Assembly (NCBI RefSeq): GCF_042429435.1
Contig: NZ_JBHMAF010000194.1
Length of the DNA stretch: 64,000 nt
Origin: Ectobacillus funiculus
GTDB taxonomy: Bacteria > Bacillota > Bacilli > Bacillales > Bacillaceae_G
Strand: one strand, 5' to 3'
Part shown: positions 34,471-42,170 of the stretch, one piece after another
Numbering within the stretch: the first letter of the stretch is position 1
How the letters are laid out: each line of letters opens with the position of its first letter
Translations under genes and position numbers: made by a program
The notes under the pieces: generated by a model
What the model saw: only the letters and a program-made list of their open reading frames with translations
The model's database searches: none
Told to the model about the DNA's origin: nothing

Positions 34471-34513
34471 ACACTTTTAAGAAAACTCGCCAATCACGGC
34501 GAGTTTTCTTTAT
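34471..34513. repeat. Minimal derivative of the dispersed repeat (5' end joined to 3' hairpin), also a terminator
   Basis: ACTTTTAAGAAA, like the 5' end of the family, runs directly into ACTCGCCAATCACGGCGAGT and TTTCTTTA, like its 3' end. AAGAAAACTCGCC and GGCGAGTTTTCTT form a 13-bp perfect stem usable as a terminator on both strands, between convergent fdhD and the PCYCGC gene. The latter's stop codon lies in its flank. Confidence 0.75.
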
Positions 34514-35010
34514 TGCGGCATTGGTGTCGGAGTTGGCTTTGCAAATCCTTCTTTATATTTTGTATCAATATAATTGCGAATTTCTATTGTTGACTTTCCT
34601 TTTTGTTTTAAGGAAGCGGACTCCAAGGCGATTTCTAGGCAATTTATACATGTTGTTGCATGTGAGTCCCAGACAATTTCCCCTGTCTCTCTTATCTCTC
34701 GGATAAAGCAGTTTTTATTGCTTTTATGCCCAACGCTATCTCCGCAGCCGCAATAGCATGGGATCCAGCTTAGGAGTTCATGGTTTTGAGCAGCTATATG
34801 ATAGATTTGCTGCACCTGCTCCGACTGTGAGGAAAGAAATGATGGAAGTGTATCGGCATTCTTTGTTATTTCTGTTATATCACCAGTGACTCCATGGGCA
34901 TGGGTATGTTCAGTTGCTTCCTTTTTTTCCTGAGCCTCTTCTTTTGTGCCGCAACCGCTGAGGGCTAGAGAAGCAGTAAGCAGCAATGGGACATATAAGC
35001 GTTTTTTCAT
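34510..35010 (-). CDS. PCYCGC-motif lipoprotein
   Basis: A 166-residue lipoprotein: signal peptide with lipobox LALSGCG, a histidine-rich stretch (EHTHAHGVTGD), then the hallmark WIPCYCGCGDSVGHKSNKNC and the paired cysteines in DSHATTCINCLEIAL. The cysteine-rich core suggests metal or redox binding outside the membrane; the family's role is not known. The ATG at 35010 is better spaced from TTAGGAG than the ATG two codons upstream. Converges on fdhD with a shared terminator. Confidence 0.9.
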   Translation of the reverse strand: MKKRLYVPLLLTASLALSGCGTKEEAQEKKEATEHTHAHGVTGDITEITKNADTLPSFLSSQSEQVQQIYHIAAQNHELLSWIPCYCGCGDSVGHKSNKNCFIREIRETGEIVWDSHATTCINCLEIALESASLKQKGKSTIEIRNYIDTKYKEGFAKPTPTPMPQ

Positions 35011-35387
35011 ATGCATGCTCCTAACAAATGTTTTTATTCTTTCATATTATATACCTTTTGTATGTAAATTCTTTTGTGCAGTCCTTTTTATTCTAAAGCT
35101 TAGCTCTATTGTAACAAGATTTTTATCATTTTCCATAAAAAAGGAAGATAATCATTTTATGAAGAAACCTTAAATGGTATGTGAAGATTGTGAAATATGA
35201 CAACTCTTCAATGCTTTAGGAGAATTCTGCTTCTTACTTCATACCCTTTTATCATGTTCCAACAGAAGGTTCACTTCAAGCATTAGCAAGTAGATGGTGA
35301 TTAGTTCAATTTCACTATACTTTCATCCTAGCATGCTAAGGTTTGTATGTTGAGAAATAGACAGTTGGGAGAGTGGGAGAAGAACAT
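35011..35387. other. Intergenic region between the divergent PCYCGC and YvpB-like genes
   Basis: A 377-bp AT-rich gap. I see no repeat copy, no gene remnant and no convincing regulatory palindrome. Promoters for both genes must lie here but I cannot assign them. Confidence 0.5.
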
Positions 35388-36233
35388 ATGAACAGACGAA
35401 CGAGATGGCCTATTTATGTTCTTGCAGTTGCAATTCTTTTTATAGTATATGTACGTACTGTGTATGACCTCAACTTTTCTGGCAATACAGTGGCGATTAT
35501 AGAGAATACTGATGAGAAAGAGAGTGAACAAAAAGAGGAGGAACAGCAAGCTGAAAATAACGCGGGTGCGACTACAATAGAAGCTGCTGCTACTCCACAG
35601 CCAGTAGAAATGCAAAGTGCTGCCTTGCAGCAGGAGATATTGTTATTACAGAATGTTCCATTTATTCAACAAATGCCTGAGCTCGCACGCGGCTGCGAAG
35701 TAACGAGCTTGGCTATGATGCTGCAATATGCGGGAGTCCAAATTGATAAAATGGCCTTGGCTGCAGCGATTACAAAAGTCCCGTTTTTAAGTAACGGTAT
35801 GCGAGGAAATCCGAATGATGGATTTGTAGGAAATATATATACGTTCTCGGAGAATGGCTATGGAGTGTATCATGGTCCTATCGCCAGTTTAGCAGAGCAA
35901 TATTTGCCAGGGAGAATCAAGGATTTAAGCGGGCTTAGCATAGAGAGTGTGTATGAGGCATTACAAGCCGGTACTCCGGTACTTGTGATTACGAACTCTA
36001 CCTTTAGCACATTGGATGAGAGTGAGCTTCATACATGGCAAACTGCTTCTGGTCCTGTCCAAATTACCTATCGTGAGCATAGTGTGCTAGTTACTGGCTA
36101 CGATCAAGACTATGTATATATGAACGATCCGCTTGCTGAACAGGCAGGCACGAAAGTATCAAAAGCAGAATTTGAAGCTGCTTGGGTACAAATGGGAAGC
36201 CAGGCTGTGACGTATGCTCCAGCTGTAAACTAG
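35388..36233 (+). CDS. C39-like cysteine peptidase family protein (YvpB-like), membrane-anchored
   Basis: A 281-residue protein with an N-terminal membrane anchor (WPIYVLAVAILFIVYV), an acidic linker (DEKESEQKEEEQQAE) and a C39-like domain from about residue 85. Catalytic-type residues are in ARGCEVTSLAMMLQYAG (Cys), YREHSVLVTGYD (His) and YVYMNDPL (Asn/Asp). Also GNPNDGFVGNIYTF. Presumed extracytoplasmic. Start at 35388 behind GGGAGAAG. A shorter paralogue is at 54751-55500. Substrate unknown. Confidence 0.87.
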   Translation: MNRRTRWPIYVLAVAILFIVYVRTVYDLNFSGNTVAIIENTDEKESEQKEEEQQAENNAGATTIEAAATPQPVEMQSAALQQEILLLQNVPFIQQMPELARGCEVTSLAMMLQYAGVQIDKMALAAAITKVPFLSNGMRGNPNDGFVGNIYTFSENGYGVYHGPIASLAEQYLPGRIKDLSGLSIESVYEALQAGTPVLVITNSTFSTLDESELHTWQTASGPVQITYREHSVLVTGYDQDYVYMNDPLAEQAGTKVSKAEFEAAWVQMGSQAVTYAPAVN

Positions 36234-36253
36234 AGAATTATAATTTTACCAAG

Positions 36254-36286
36254 AGCTGCTCCGTCTATTCAAGGCGGGGCAGTTTT
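36254..36286 (+). terminator. Candidate terminator after the YvpB-like gene
   Basis: CTGCTCCG pairs with CGGGGCAG, followed by TTTTC. Short T-tract. Confidence 0.6.
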
Positions 36287-36293
36287 CATTGCA

Positions 36294-36425
36294 TTTGAAA
36301 AAAGTATAAAATTTCAGATAGAAGTTCATTCGGCGTAGCATGGAATTTTAGGAATAAAGTATAAGGGCAACTACGCCTCTGTCTTTACCCAAGGGCAGGG
36401 CTCGCCAATCGGCGAGTTTTCTTTA
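36294..36425 (+). repeat. Dispersed intergenic repeat, copy R5
   Basis: Full-length and well conserved. Here the long-range pairing is clearest: GGCGTAG in the 5' half is complementary to CTACGCC in the 3' half. Ends with GGCTCGCCAATCGGCGAG TTTTCTTTA. Confidence 0.9.
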
Positions 36426-36481
36426 ATGCTGCTATTATACCTTGTTACCACATACTTACAATGGAAATACTATGAGTAAGG

Positions 36482-36539
36482 TTTACATGGCAGGAAATAC
36501 ATATTATAATAGTTTCGGACTATTTGATAATAATTATCA
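36482..36539 (+). promoter_or_regulatory. Fur-box promoter of the lipoprotein/cytochrome operon
   Basis: TTTACA (36482-36487), a 17-base spacer and the consensus TATAAT (36505-36510) give a start near 36517. TGATAATAATTATCA at 36525-36539 is a perfect 7-1-7 inverted repeat, the minimal Bacillus Fur box, immediately downstream of the start. Iron-bound Fur should repress the two following genes. Confidence 0.88.
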
Positions 36540-36567
36540 TTTTCGTAGAGTATAAGAGGTGTTTATC

Positions 36568-38625
36568 ATGAAACGACCGTGGAAAGTCATGTCTACTGTT
36601 TCTGTAGCGGCTGCTCTTCTGATCTCAGTGGGCTGCACGCAAAAGTCGACTGTAAAGGAAGACGAGAAAAGCAGCGAATATAAGGCTCCTGTTACAGATT
36701 ATACATTTGATACAGCAGCCAATATGTTTGCGTATGCGGAATTTGAATTATCAGGGGAGCCGTTGGCTGAATCTCTCGGCCTTGATCTGGATTTGTTGGA
36801 TGCCAAAAAAGTAAACAAGCCTACAGAGTTTGATTATATTGCTGGAATTGAGTCGTACGAATACTCAGAAGAGGCGATGTATGAAGTGGTAGAGAAGTCT
36901 GGACTAGGTCTTCATCTTCTAAATGGACCTGTTGTCGAGAAAATGGCAAAGGAAGCAGGAAAACAAAGTCCAGCGTTATTGGAAGATCGGTTTTATGCAT
37001 TAGCTGACAGCGTTGGTTATCCAAAAGAGGAGATTTTCCGTAATATGTACCCGACATTTATTGAGTACAGCAGCGGAGATCCGCATTATACACAAAAGCT
37101 TGATACATCTGTGTATGCGAAAAATGAAGATAAGACGTATGTTCCAGTGTATCAAGTAGACTTCAAAACATTACGCTGGGACCGAGATAAAATGGGCAAG
37201 ACATTGACGCCGTCTGCTTATGGAGGAGCATTTCTCAAGCAATCGCTTTGGGCAGGAGATTTCTTGGGCGGCTTCCATACGGTTGATAAGGATGAGGAGC
37301 TAGAAGCTACATCCTCTACGCAGGACAGCGATCCAAATGTTCGTCTTGGTGTTAGTTCAGCTGATGGTTTTCAAGGGGTTGTTTTAACGGAAGAAATTTG
37401 GAATAAGCTAGCGTATATTCGTGACGGCTTATTTTATAATTCATCTACGAAACAGCTGACAAGCGGTACAGGAAGCAAGTATAACCCTTCGGAAGGGCTT
37501 GTGTATTTGCCTCATGAAATAAAGGTGACAGAGGAGGGAGCAGAAGCGGCGAAGGCTTCTAAGCTTGAAGTGACGGATGCACGAAGCTTGCTTCGTGATC
37601 AATGGCTTATGCTATGGCCATCTTCTGAGTTTTACGGTATGACGGATCAGCGTCCAGAAAATGGTGCAGTAAATCCAGCGTTTCGCGCTGCGTTTGATGG
37701 TGCTCCATTTGCGGCTGCCGCAAAGGAAAATATTGATGGCTCAAGCAGTAATGATGTAAAAGCATATGATCCGTACTCCGTAAACCGTGATGTACTTCTG
37801 CAAGTCTTTAAAAATCTTGAAGCTATGCATTTTAACAAAGAGGCTGGAGCATTTGTCAGTTCCCATGATGGTGTAAAGCAGGGTGATTATGTTGATACGT
37901 TTGATGCGGGCTATACACTAGAAGCGTTACGTATTTTTGAACGTGCGATTGATGGGCTGCCAGTTGGGTATGCAAGCGGTGAGGATGCAAAGGGATTGCA
38001 GACGGAAGAAGGAAAGCTTGCGCTGGAAATGATGAAAAAACAAGCAGACTTTATGATTGCCAATATGATGACAAACTCTGGATTAGTGGCAAACGGCTTT
38101 ACAATCGGGAAAGGACAGGATGAGAAGGCTGCCACGCTTGAGGCACAGCTTGGTGCAATTCGCGGATTAACAGCGGTCTATTTAGCGACGAAGGACGAGA
38201 AATACCGTGAGGCAGCACGTAATTTGTACAATGCCGTTGATACGCAAATGTGGAATAAGGATCTCCATGTGTATGAAACAGCAAAAGGAGAAATGAAGTA
38301 TACGCCATTTACAGCCGGTAGTCTATCGGCAACACTCCGCCTCGCATTATTGAACTTAGGCAACGAGGAAAGCGATAAAGAGCAGTATCCTTCTCTAGAA
38401 AAAGATACGGTCATTTCTCGCTATGTTGACTTTTATAATAAGGTGATTGACGGTCCATCGCTCAAGGAAGGGATGCAAGCAAGCGAATTTTGGGATACGG
38501 GAGACTTCTATAAAGAAGGCGACAAAAGCGGCAATACAGACGGTGATATGGTTCCGCAATTACAAGCAGGACATGGAAAATATGGGATTGCTCCGGTACT
38601 TGTGAATGTAGAAATACAAAAATAA
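36568..38625 (+). CDS. Fur-regulated lipoprotein of unknown function (685 aa)
   Basis: Not recognised. Signal peptide with lipobox LLISVGC, so it is anchored outside the membrane. Residues 30-330 contain acidic, aromatic-rich segments (YTFDTAANMFAYAEFEL, GGAFLKQSLWAGDFLGG, GLVYLPHEIKV). Residues about 385-670 have repeated helical pairs (FDAGYTLEALRIFERAIDG, LEAQLGAIRGLTAVYLATKD, FTAGSLSATLRLALLNLG) suggestive of an alpha/alpha-toroid as in six-hairpin glycosidases. The start is the ATG at 36568 behind AGAGGTG. First gene of a Fur-controlled pair with a di-heme cytochrome 19 bases downstream, so an iron- or redox-related extracytoplasmic role is inferred, not shown. Confidence 0.85.
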   Translation: MKRPWKVMSTVSVAAALLISVGCTQKSTVKEDEKSSEYKAPVTDYTFDTAANMFAYAEFELSGEPLAESLGLDLDLLDAKKVNKPTEFDYIAGIESYEYSEEAMYEVVEKSGLGLHLLNGPVVEKMAKEAGKQSPALLEDRFYALADSVGYPKEEIFRNMYPTFIEYSSGDPHYTQKLDTSVYAKNEDKTYVPVYQVDFKTLRWDRDKMGKTLTPSAYGGAFLKQSLWAGDFLGGFHTVDKDEELEATSSTQDSDPNVRLGVSSADGFQGVVLTEEIWNKLAYIRDGLFYNSSTKQLTSGTGSKYNPSEGLVYLPHEIKVTEEGAEAAKASKLEVTDARSLLRDQWLMLWPSSEFYGMTDQRPENGAVNPAFRAAFDGAPFAAAAKENIDGSSSNDVKAYDPYSVNRDVLLQVFKNLEAMHFNKEAGAFVSSHDGVKQGDYVDTFDAGYTLEALRIFERAIDGLPVGYASGEDAKGLQTEEGKLALEMMKKQADFMIANMMTNSGLVANGFTIGKGQDEKAATLEAQLGAIRGLTAVYLATKDEKYREAARNLYNAVDTQMWNKDLHVYETAKGEMKYTPFTAGSLSATLRLALLNLGNEESDKEQYPSLEKDTVISRYVDFYNKVIDGPSLKEGMQASEFWDTGDFYKEGDKSGNTDGDMVPQLQAGHGKYGIAPVLVNVEIQK

Positions 38626-38644
38626 TGAAAAGAAGGGTTAAGTG

Positions 38645-40603
38645 ATGAAAAAGCTCTTTCTTTTCCTGCTGACGCTCCTTTGTATAGGAGCGTTTGCAGG
38701 TTGTAGCATGGCTACATCAAAAGATAAGGTTATAAGGGATGCAGCAGTTCATAGCGATAATATTGTTACGAGCAAGGATGGGAAATGGGCGTACATTGCA
38801 AATATTGACGTGAATACCATTTCAATTGTAAATACTGCCTCTAAGAAGGTGGAAAAAGAAATTAAAGTTGGTCAAGAACCGCGCCAGCTGACATTAAGCC
38901 CAGACGAGGCGTATTTATATGTATCGTGTATGTATGATAATCGTATTGATATAGTTTCTTTAAAAGAGAACAAAGTCGTAAGTCATATTAAGACGGAGCA
39001 GGAACCGTTTGGGCTTGTAACAAGCCAAGATGGAACGCAGCTATATGTAGCCAATTTCCGCTCGGGAACAGTCTCTGTCATTGATATACAGAAAAAAAAG
39101 CAAACAGCTTCTATTCAGATAGGAGATCGACCTAGAACATTAGCGCTTACCGCTGATGGCACAAAATTATACGTACCGCACTATTTGGATGGAACTATCA
39201 GCGTTGTAGATACAGAAACAAATAAGGTGCAAAAAACAATTACACTTGCAGCTTCGCCCGATAAAGAAGATCGGAAAAAAAGCCAAGGGACCCCAAATAC
39301 AATTGAGCAGTTTGTCATTGCGCCTGATGGAAAAACAGCTTGGGTTATGCACTTAGTGACAAATACAGATACAGTTATTCATTTTGAAGAAACAATTTTT
39401 CCTGCTGTTTCGGTGATTGATATGGAGAAGGACGAAGAAATCGTCGAACAGCGAAAGGAACTCTTCGAGGAGATGAACGTGAAGGACAATCAAAACAATA
39501 CGATGATTGTGTCCAATCCTTATGATGTGGCCTTCAACTCAAAGGGAACGAAAGCATTTGTTGTGATGTCAGGAAGCGAAGATATTGTCGTATTTGATCT
39601 TGCGCGCGGAGGGAAGGCTTCCCAAGTTGTGAGACGCATTCCTGGAAATAATCCGCGAGGACTCGTATTTTTGAAGGAAAGCGGAGAGCTTCTTGTTCAT
39701 AATGCGATGAGTCATGATTTAGCTGTTTTGCAAGCCAATGATGAATCCTCTTATGCCAAGGTGAAAACTACAGATACAAAGATAAAATTAATTGCCAAAG
39801 ATTCGCTTTCCTCGCTTGTGAGAGAAGGAAAAACAATTTTTTATAGCGCGAACAGCGATGAGTTTGCCGACGAAATTACCGGAAACAATTGGATGAGCTG
39901 TGCGTCATGCCATAGCGATGGTGATATTAATTCGTTAACACTTATGAGCGCAAAAGGACCACGTAACGTGCCAAGCAATATTTTGGCAACGAAAACCGGC
40001 TTGTTCATGTGGGATGGCTCACGAGATGATTTTACAGATTATATCCATACAGTGCAGAATGAGATGGGCGGCATGATGGATGTTGACCCAAGTAAGCCGA
40101 TTTCGCCAGATGTCCAGCATATGTATGATGCATTGCTTGCCTATTTAAATGAACCAACCTCGTTTCCTGTCCCGAAAAGTCCTTACCGTGACGCATACGG
40201 AGAGCTTACTTCGACAGCAAAGCAAGGGGAAGAGCTGTTTCAGGGGAAAGCCAATTGCCTGAGCTGTCACGGAGGGGAGTATTTTACATCCAGTACGCAG
40301 GCGGTTGATGGAAAGGGAACGTTAACGACAAGCAATACGCAATTTTTATATAATATCGGTACTGCCAATCCACTGGATAAGGATTCAAATGGAGATGCAA
40401 GAGCTGATTATACGAACCCGCGTTCATCCGGCCAGTTTGATCCGCCAACCTTAAGGGGGGTATGGGCGACTGCGCCTTACTTACATGATGGAAGCGCGAA
40501 AACGGTTGAGGAAGCAATTGAGAAGCATCAATATCCAGAGCGGGATACGCTATCCCCCCAGGAAATAAAGGCTATTGCTGGATATGTTAAGTCGATCGAA
40601 TAA
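38645..40603 (+). CDS. Beta-propeller (YncE-like) / di-heme c-type cytochrome fusion lipoprotein
   Basis: A 652-residue lipoprotein (lipobox FAGC). Residues 40-375 are YncE-type seven-bladed propeller repeats (VTSKDGKWAYIANIDVNTIS, LTLSPDEAYLYVS, LTADGTKLYVPHYLDGTISV). From about 400 a cytochrome c peroxidase/MauG-like part has two haem sites, C419-A-S-C-H423 and C538-L-S-C-H542, with FMWDGSRDD and PTLRGVWATAPYLHDGSAKT, the latter being the typical C-terminal motif of di-haem peroxidases. Start at 38645; a GTG one codon upstream is less likely. Co-transcribed with the preceding Fur-regulated lipoprotein. Substrate unknown. Confidence 0.88.
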   Translation: MKKLFLFLLTLLCIGAFAGCSMATSKDKVIRDAAVHSDNIVTSKDGKWAYIANIDVNTISIVNTASKKVEKEIKVGQEPRQLTLSPDEAYLYVSCMYDNRIDIVSLKENKVVSHIKTEQEPFGLVTSQDGTQLYVANFRSGTVSVIDIQKKKQTASIQIGDRPRTLALTADGTKLYVPHYLDGTISVVDTETNKVQKTITLAASPDKEDRKKSQGTPNTIEQFVIAPDGKTAWVMHLVTNTDTVIHFEETIFPAVSVIDMEKDEEIVEQRKELFEEMNVKDNQNNTMIVSNPYDVAFNSKGTKAFVVMSGSEDIVVFDLARGGKASQVVRRIPGNNPRGLVFLKESGELLVHNAMSHDLAVLQANDESSYAKVKTTDTKIKLIAKDSLSSLVREGKTIFYSANSDEFADEITGNNWMSCASCHSDGDINSLTLMSAKGPRNVPSNILATKTGLFMWDGSRDDFTDYIHTVQNEMGGMMDVDPSKPISPDVQHMYDALLAYLNEPTSFPVPKSPYRDAYGELTSTAKQGEELFQGKANCLSCHGGEYFTSSTQAVDGKGTLTTSNTQFLYNIGTANPLDKDSNGDARADYTNPRSSGQFDPPTLRGVWATAPYLHDGSAKTVEEAIEKHQYPERDTLSPQEIKAIAGYVKSIE

Positions 40604-40608
40604 GCGAA

Positions 40609-40738
40609 TTAAAGAAAGCTTGCCAACTGGTGAGCCGTTAGGCGAAGACAGAAGGGGAGTTGCACTTACACTGTATTCCTAAAACTTTTAACTACGGTAA
40701 ATAACTTTTAGTTGGAAATGTATAATTTCCTACAGTGA
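40609..40738 (-). repeat. Dispersed intergenic repeat, copy R6 (minus orientation)
   Basis: A diverged full-length copy in reverse. On the plus strand it begins AAAGAAAGCTTGCCAACTGG and passes AGGCGAAGACAGAAGGGGAG TTGCACTTACA. Its 5' end abuts the sortase terminator. Confidence 0.8.
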
Positions 40739-40740
40739 GA

Positions 40741-40786
40741 AATAAGCCTTGAGCACATGTCCAAATTGCTCAAGGCTTATTTTTTA
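40741..40786. terminator. Bidirectional terminator between cytochrome and sortase genes
   Basis: AATAAGCCTTGAGCA pairs with TGCTCAAGGCTTATT (15 bp), followed by TTTTTA on the plus strand and TTATTTC on the minus strand. It serves the convergent operons. Confidence 0.9.
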
Positions 40787-40811
40787 TATGTAGTATCCAA
40801 CCTTTCCTCTT

Positions 40812-41423
40812 TCATGCGGGTGCTTTTGAGGTCTTCGAATCACCGTGGACATGCTGTGCCACAAGAGCTGCCTCTACTACATATCGTTTTGATGTGTAGC
40901 CGATATAGCGGAACGGATAGCATGTCGTGATGGTAAGTGAAGCCTTTGGTTTTGGCACAATAACCGTTTTATCGTTTCGATCGATAATTTTCATATTTGT
41001 AACACGGTACGTAAAGATGCCAGCCTTTGTTTGAATGATAAAATCATCCCCTTTTTGTATTTCGTCCAAGCGGCGAAACACGCTGTCATTATGCCCAGAT
41101 AGTACACAGTTATCGGTCTGACCGGGCAGAACACTTCTTATATAGTGGCCAACCCCTTTTCGCAGCGCTTGTTTATCCGTCCCTTCGTAAATAGGCAGAC
41201 TCATATGCAGGGCAGGAATATCCAATGTTCCGAGGACTTCCCCCTTTGCGGGTGCTCTTAGATAGACAGGCTGAGAATCGAGAGTGGGCAATGTGTGTAC
41301 TCGTATTTGTTTATAGTGGGACCGCGTGTTACCTTTCGTGAATTGTTGTCCATTCGTATATAAAAGATACCCTCCGATTGTACAAAGCAAGATACCAAGA
41401 GTGAAAAAAGCTATTTTTCTCAT
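40812..41423 (-). CDS. Class D sortase
   Basis: Transpeptidase anchoring surface proteins to peptidoglycan. 203 residues: N-terminal signal anchor (IAFFTLGILLCTIGGYLLY), then the sortase beta-barrel with catalytic histidine in LSGHNDSVFRRL, cysteine in LTITTCYPFRYIG and arginine in TSKRYVVEA. GTLDIPALHMSLPIYEGTD is typical of class D. It overlaps the upstream gene by four bases (ATGA), and that gene encodes a protein with an LPDTA sorting signal, a motif cut by class D enzymes, so the two form an enzyme-substrate pair. Confidence 0.93.
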   Translation of the reverse strand: MRKIAFFTLGILLCTIGGYLLYTNGQQFTKGNTRSHYKQIRVHTLPTLDSQPVYLRAPAKGEVLGTLDIPALHMSLPIYEGTDKQALRKGVGHYIRSVLPGQTDNCVLSGHNDSVFRRLDEIQKGDDFIIQTKAGIFTYRVTNMKIIDRNDKTVIVPKPKASLTITTCYPFRYIGYTSKRYVVEAALVAQHVHGDSKTSKAPA

Positions 41424-41932
41424 TTTTTTACAACAAGCCCCTTATAGACAAAAAAGCTTCCGAAGGCCGCCAAGGCAATACCGAATAGGGCATATAGTGT
41501 ATAGTTACCCGCTGTATCAGGCAATTGTCCTCCATTTTCTGTTTGCTGTTGTTTAGCTAGAATATCAAGAAGATCTAAATCTAATTCAGTTACAAAGGTG
41601 TACTCATCTACAGAAGTGTTATATTTACGAAGCAGATTATCAGCTTCAGCCTTTGTATAGCCGTATTTATCCAAAAGAGCCTGCAGTGCTTGCTCCTCCG
41701 TTGTGCGCGGTCCGAGGTAGGCTGCTAGGTCATCCAGAGAATCAAAGGAAGCTAATGTTTTTGTTCCACGGGATGCGCGCTCTACGTACATATCCATTAT
41801 ATCCCTTGTCCACCCAATATCCTCTAAATAGATACTGAGTTCTTCCTCTGGAACAGCCGCAAGCGATGAAAAAGGTGCAACAAAGGTGAAAATGAAGACA
41901 GCAAAAAGTGAAGCAATGAATGATTTCAACAA
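41420..41932 (-). CDS. LPDTA-anchored acidic surface protein (sortase D substrate)
   Basis: A 170-residue secreted protein. N-terminal signal peptide (SLFAVFIFTFVAPFSSLAA), an acidic alpha-helical body with many Asp/Glu (ELSIYLEDIGWTRDIMD, YGYTKAEADNLLRKY, ELDLDLLDILA) and a complete cell-wall sorting signal: QLPDTAGN, a hydrophobic helix (YTLYALFGIALAAFGSFFVY) and the tail KGLVVKK. The start is one of two consecutive TTGs behind AGGAGGAAAA. Its sortase is encoded directly downstream. The function of the acidic body is unknown. Confidence 0.88.
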   Translation of the reverse strand: MLKSFIASLFAVFIFTFVAPFSSLAAVPEEELSIYLEDIGWTRDIMDMYVERASRGTKTLASFDSLDDLAAYLGPRTTEEQALQALLDKYGYTKAEADNLLRKYNTSVDEYTFVTELDLDLLDILAKQQQTENGGQLPDTAGNYTLYALFGIALAAFGSFFVYKGLVVKK

Positions 41933-42170
41933 TGTGTTTTCCTCCTATTTCTTTTATTATGCCTTTATTGTTTTCCAAATAGTTCCGAACATACGAGGAA
42001 AATGAGAAAAATTAGAAGGAATTCCGAAAAAGCCCAAAGGTAAATTTGGAAATATAAATGTTTGGAGAGTAATTCAAAAGAATTCATTATTTTTTCATTG
42101 TAAATTTAGTATAGGAGCGTTAGAATCAAAAAATGTGGAGCTAAGTATAGCGTAAAAGGGTGAGAATGTA

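Noticed and set aside
34446..34756. Plus-strand frames opposite the PCYCGC lipoprotein
   Set aside because: The minus-strand gene has signal peptide, lipobox and family motif; the plus frames have none.
35140..35160. AGATAATCATTTTATG as a Fur box before the YvpB-like gene
   Set aside because: Only one half matches the 7-1-7 consensus; the other half has three mismatches.
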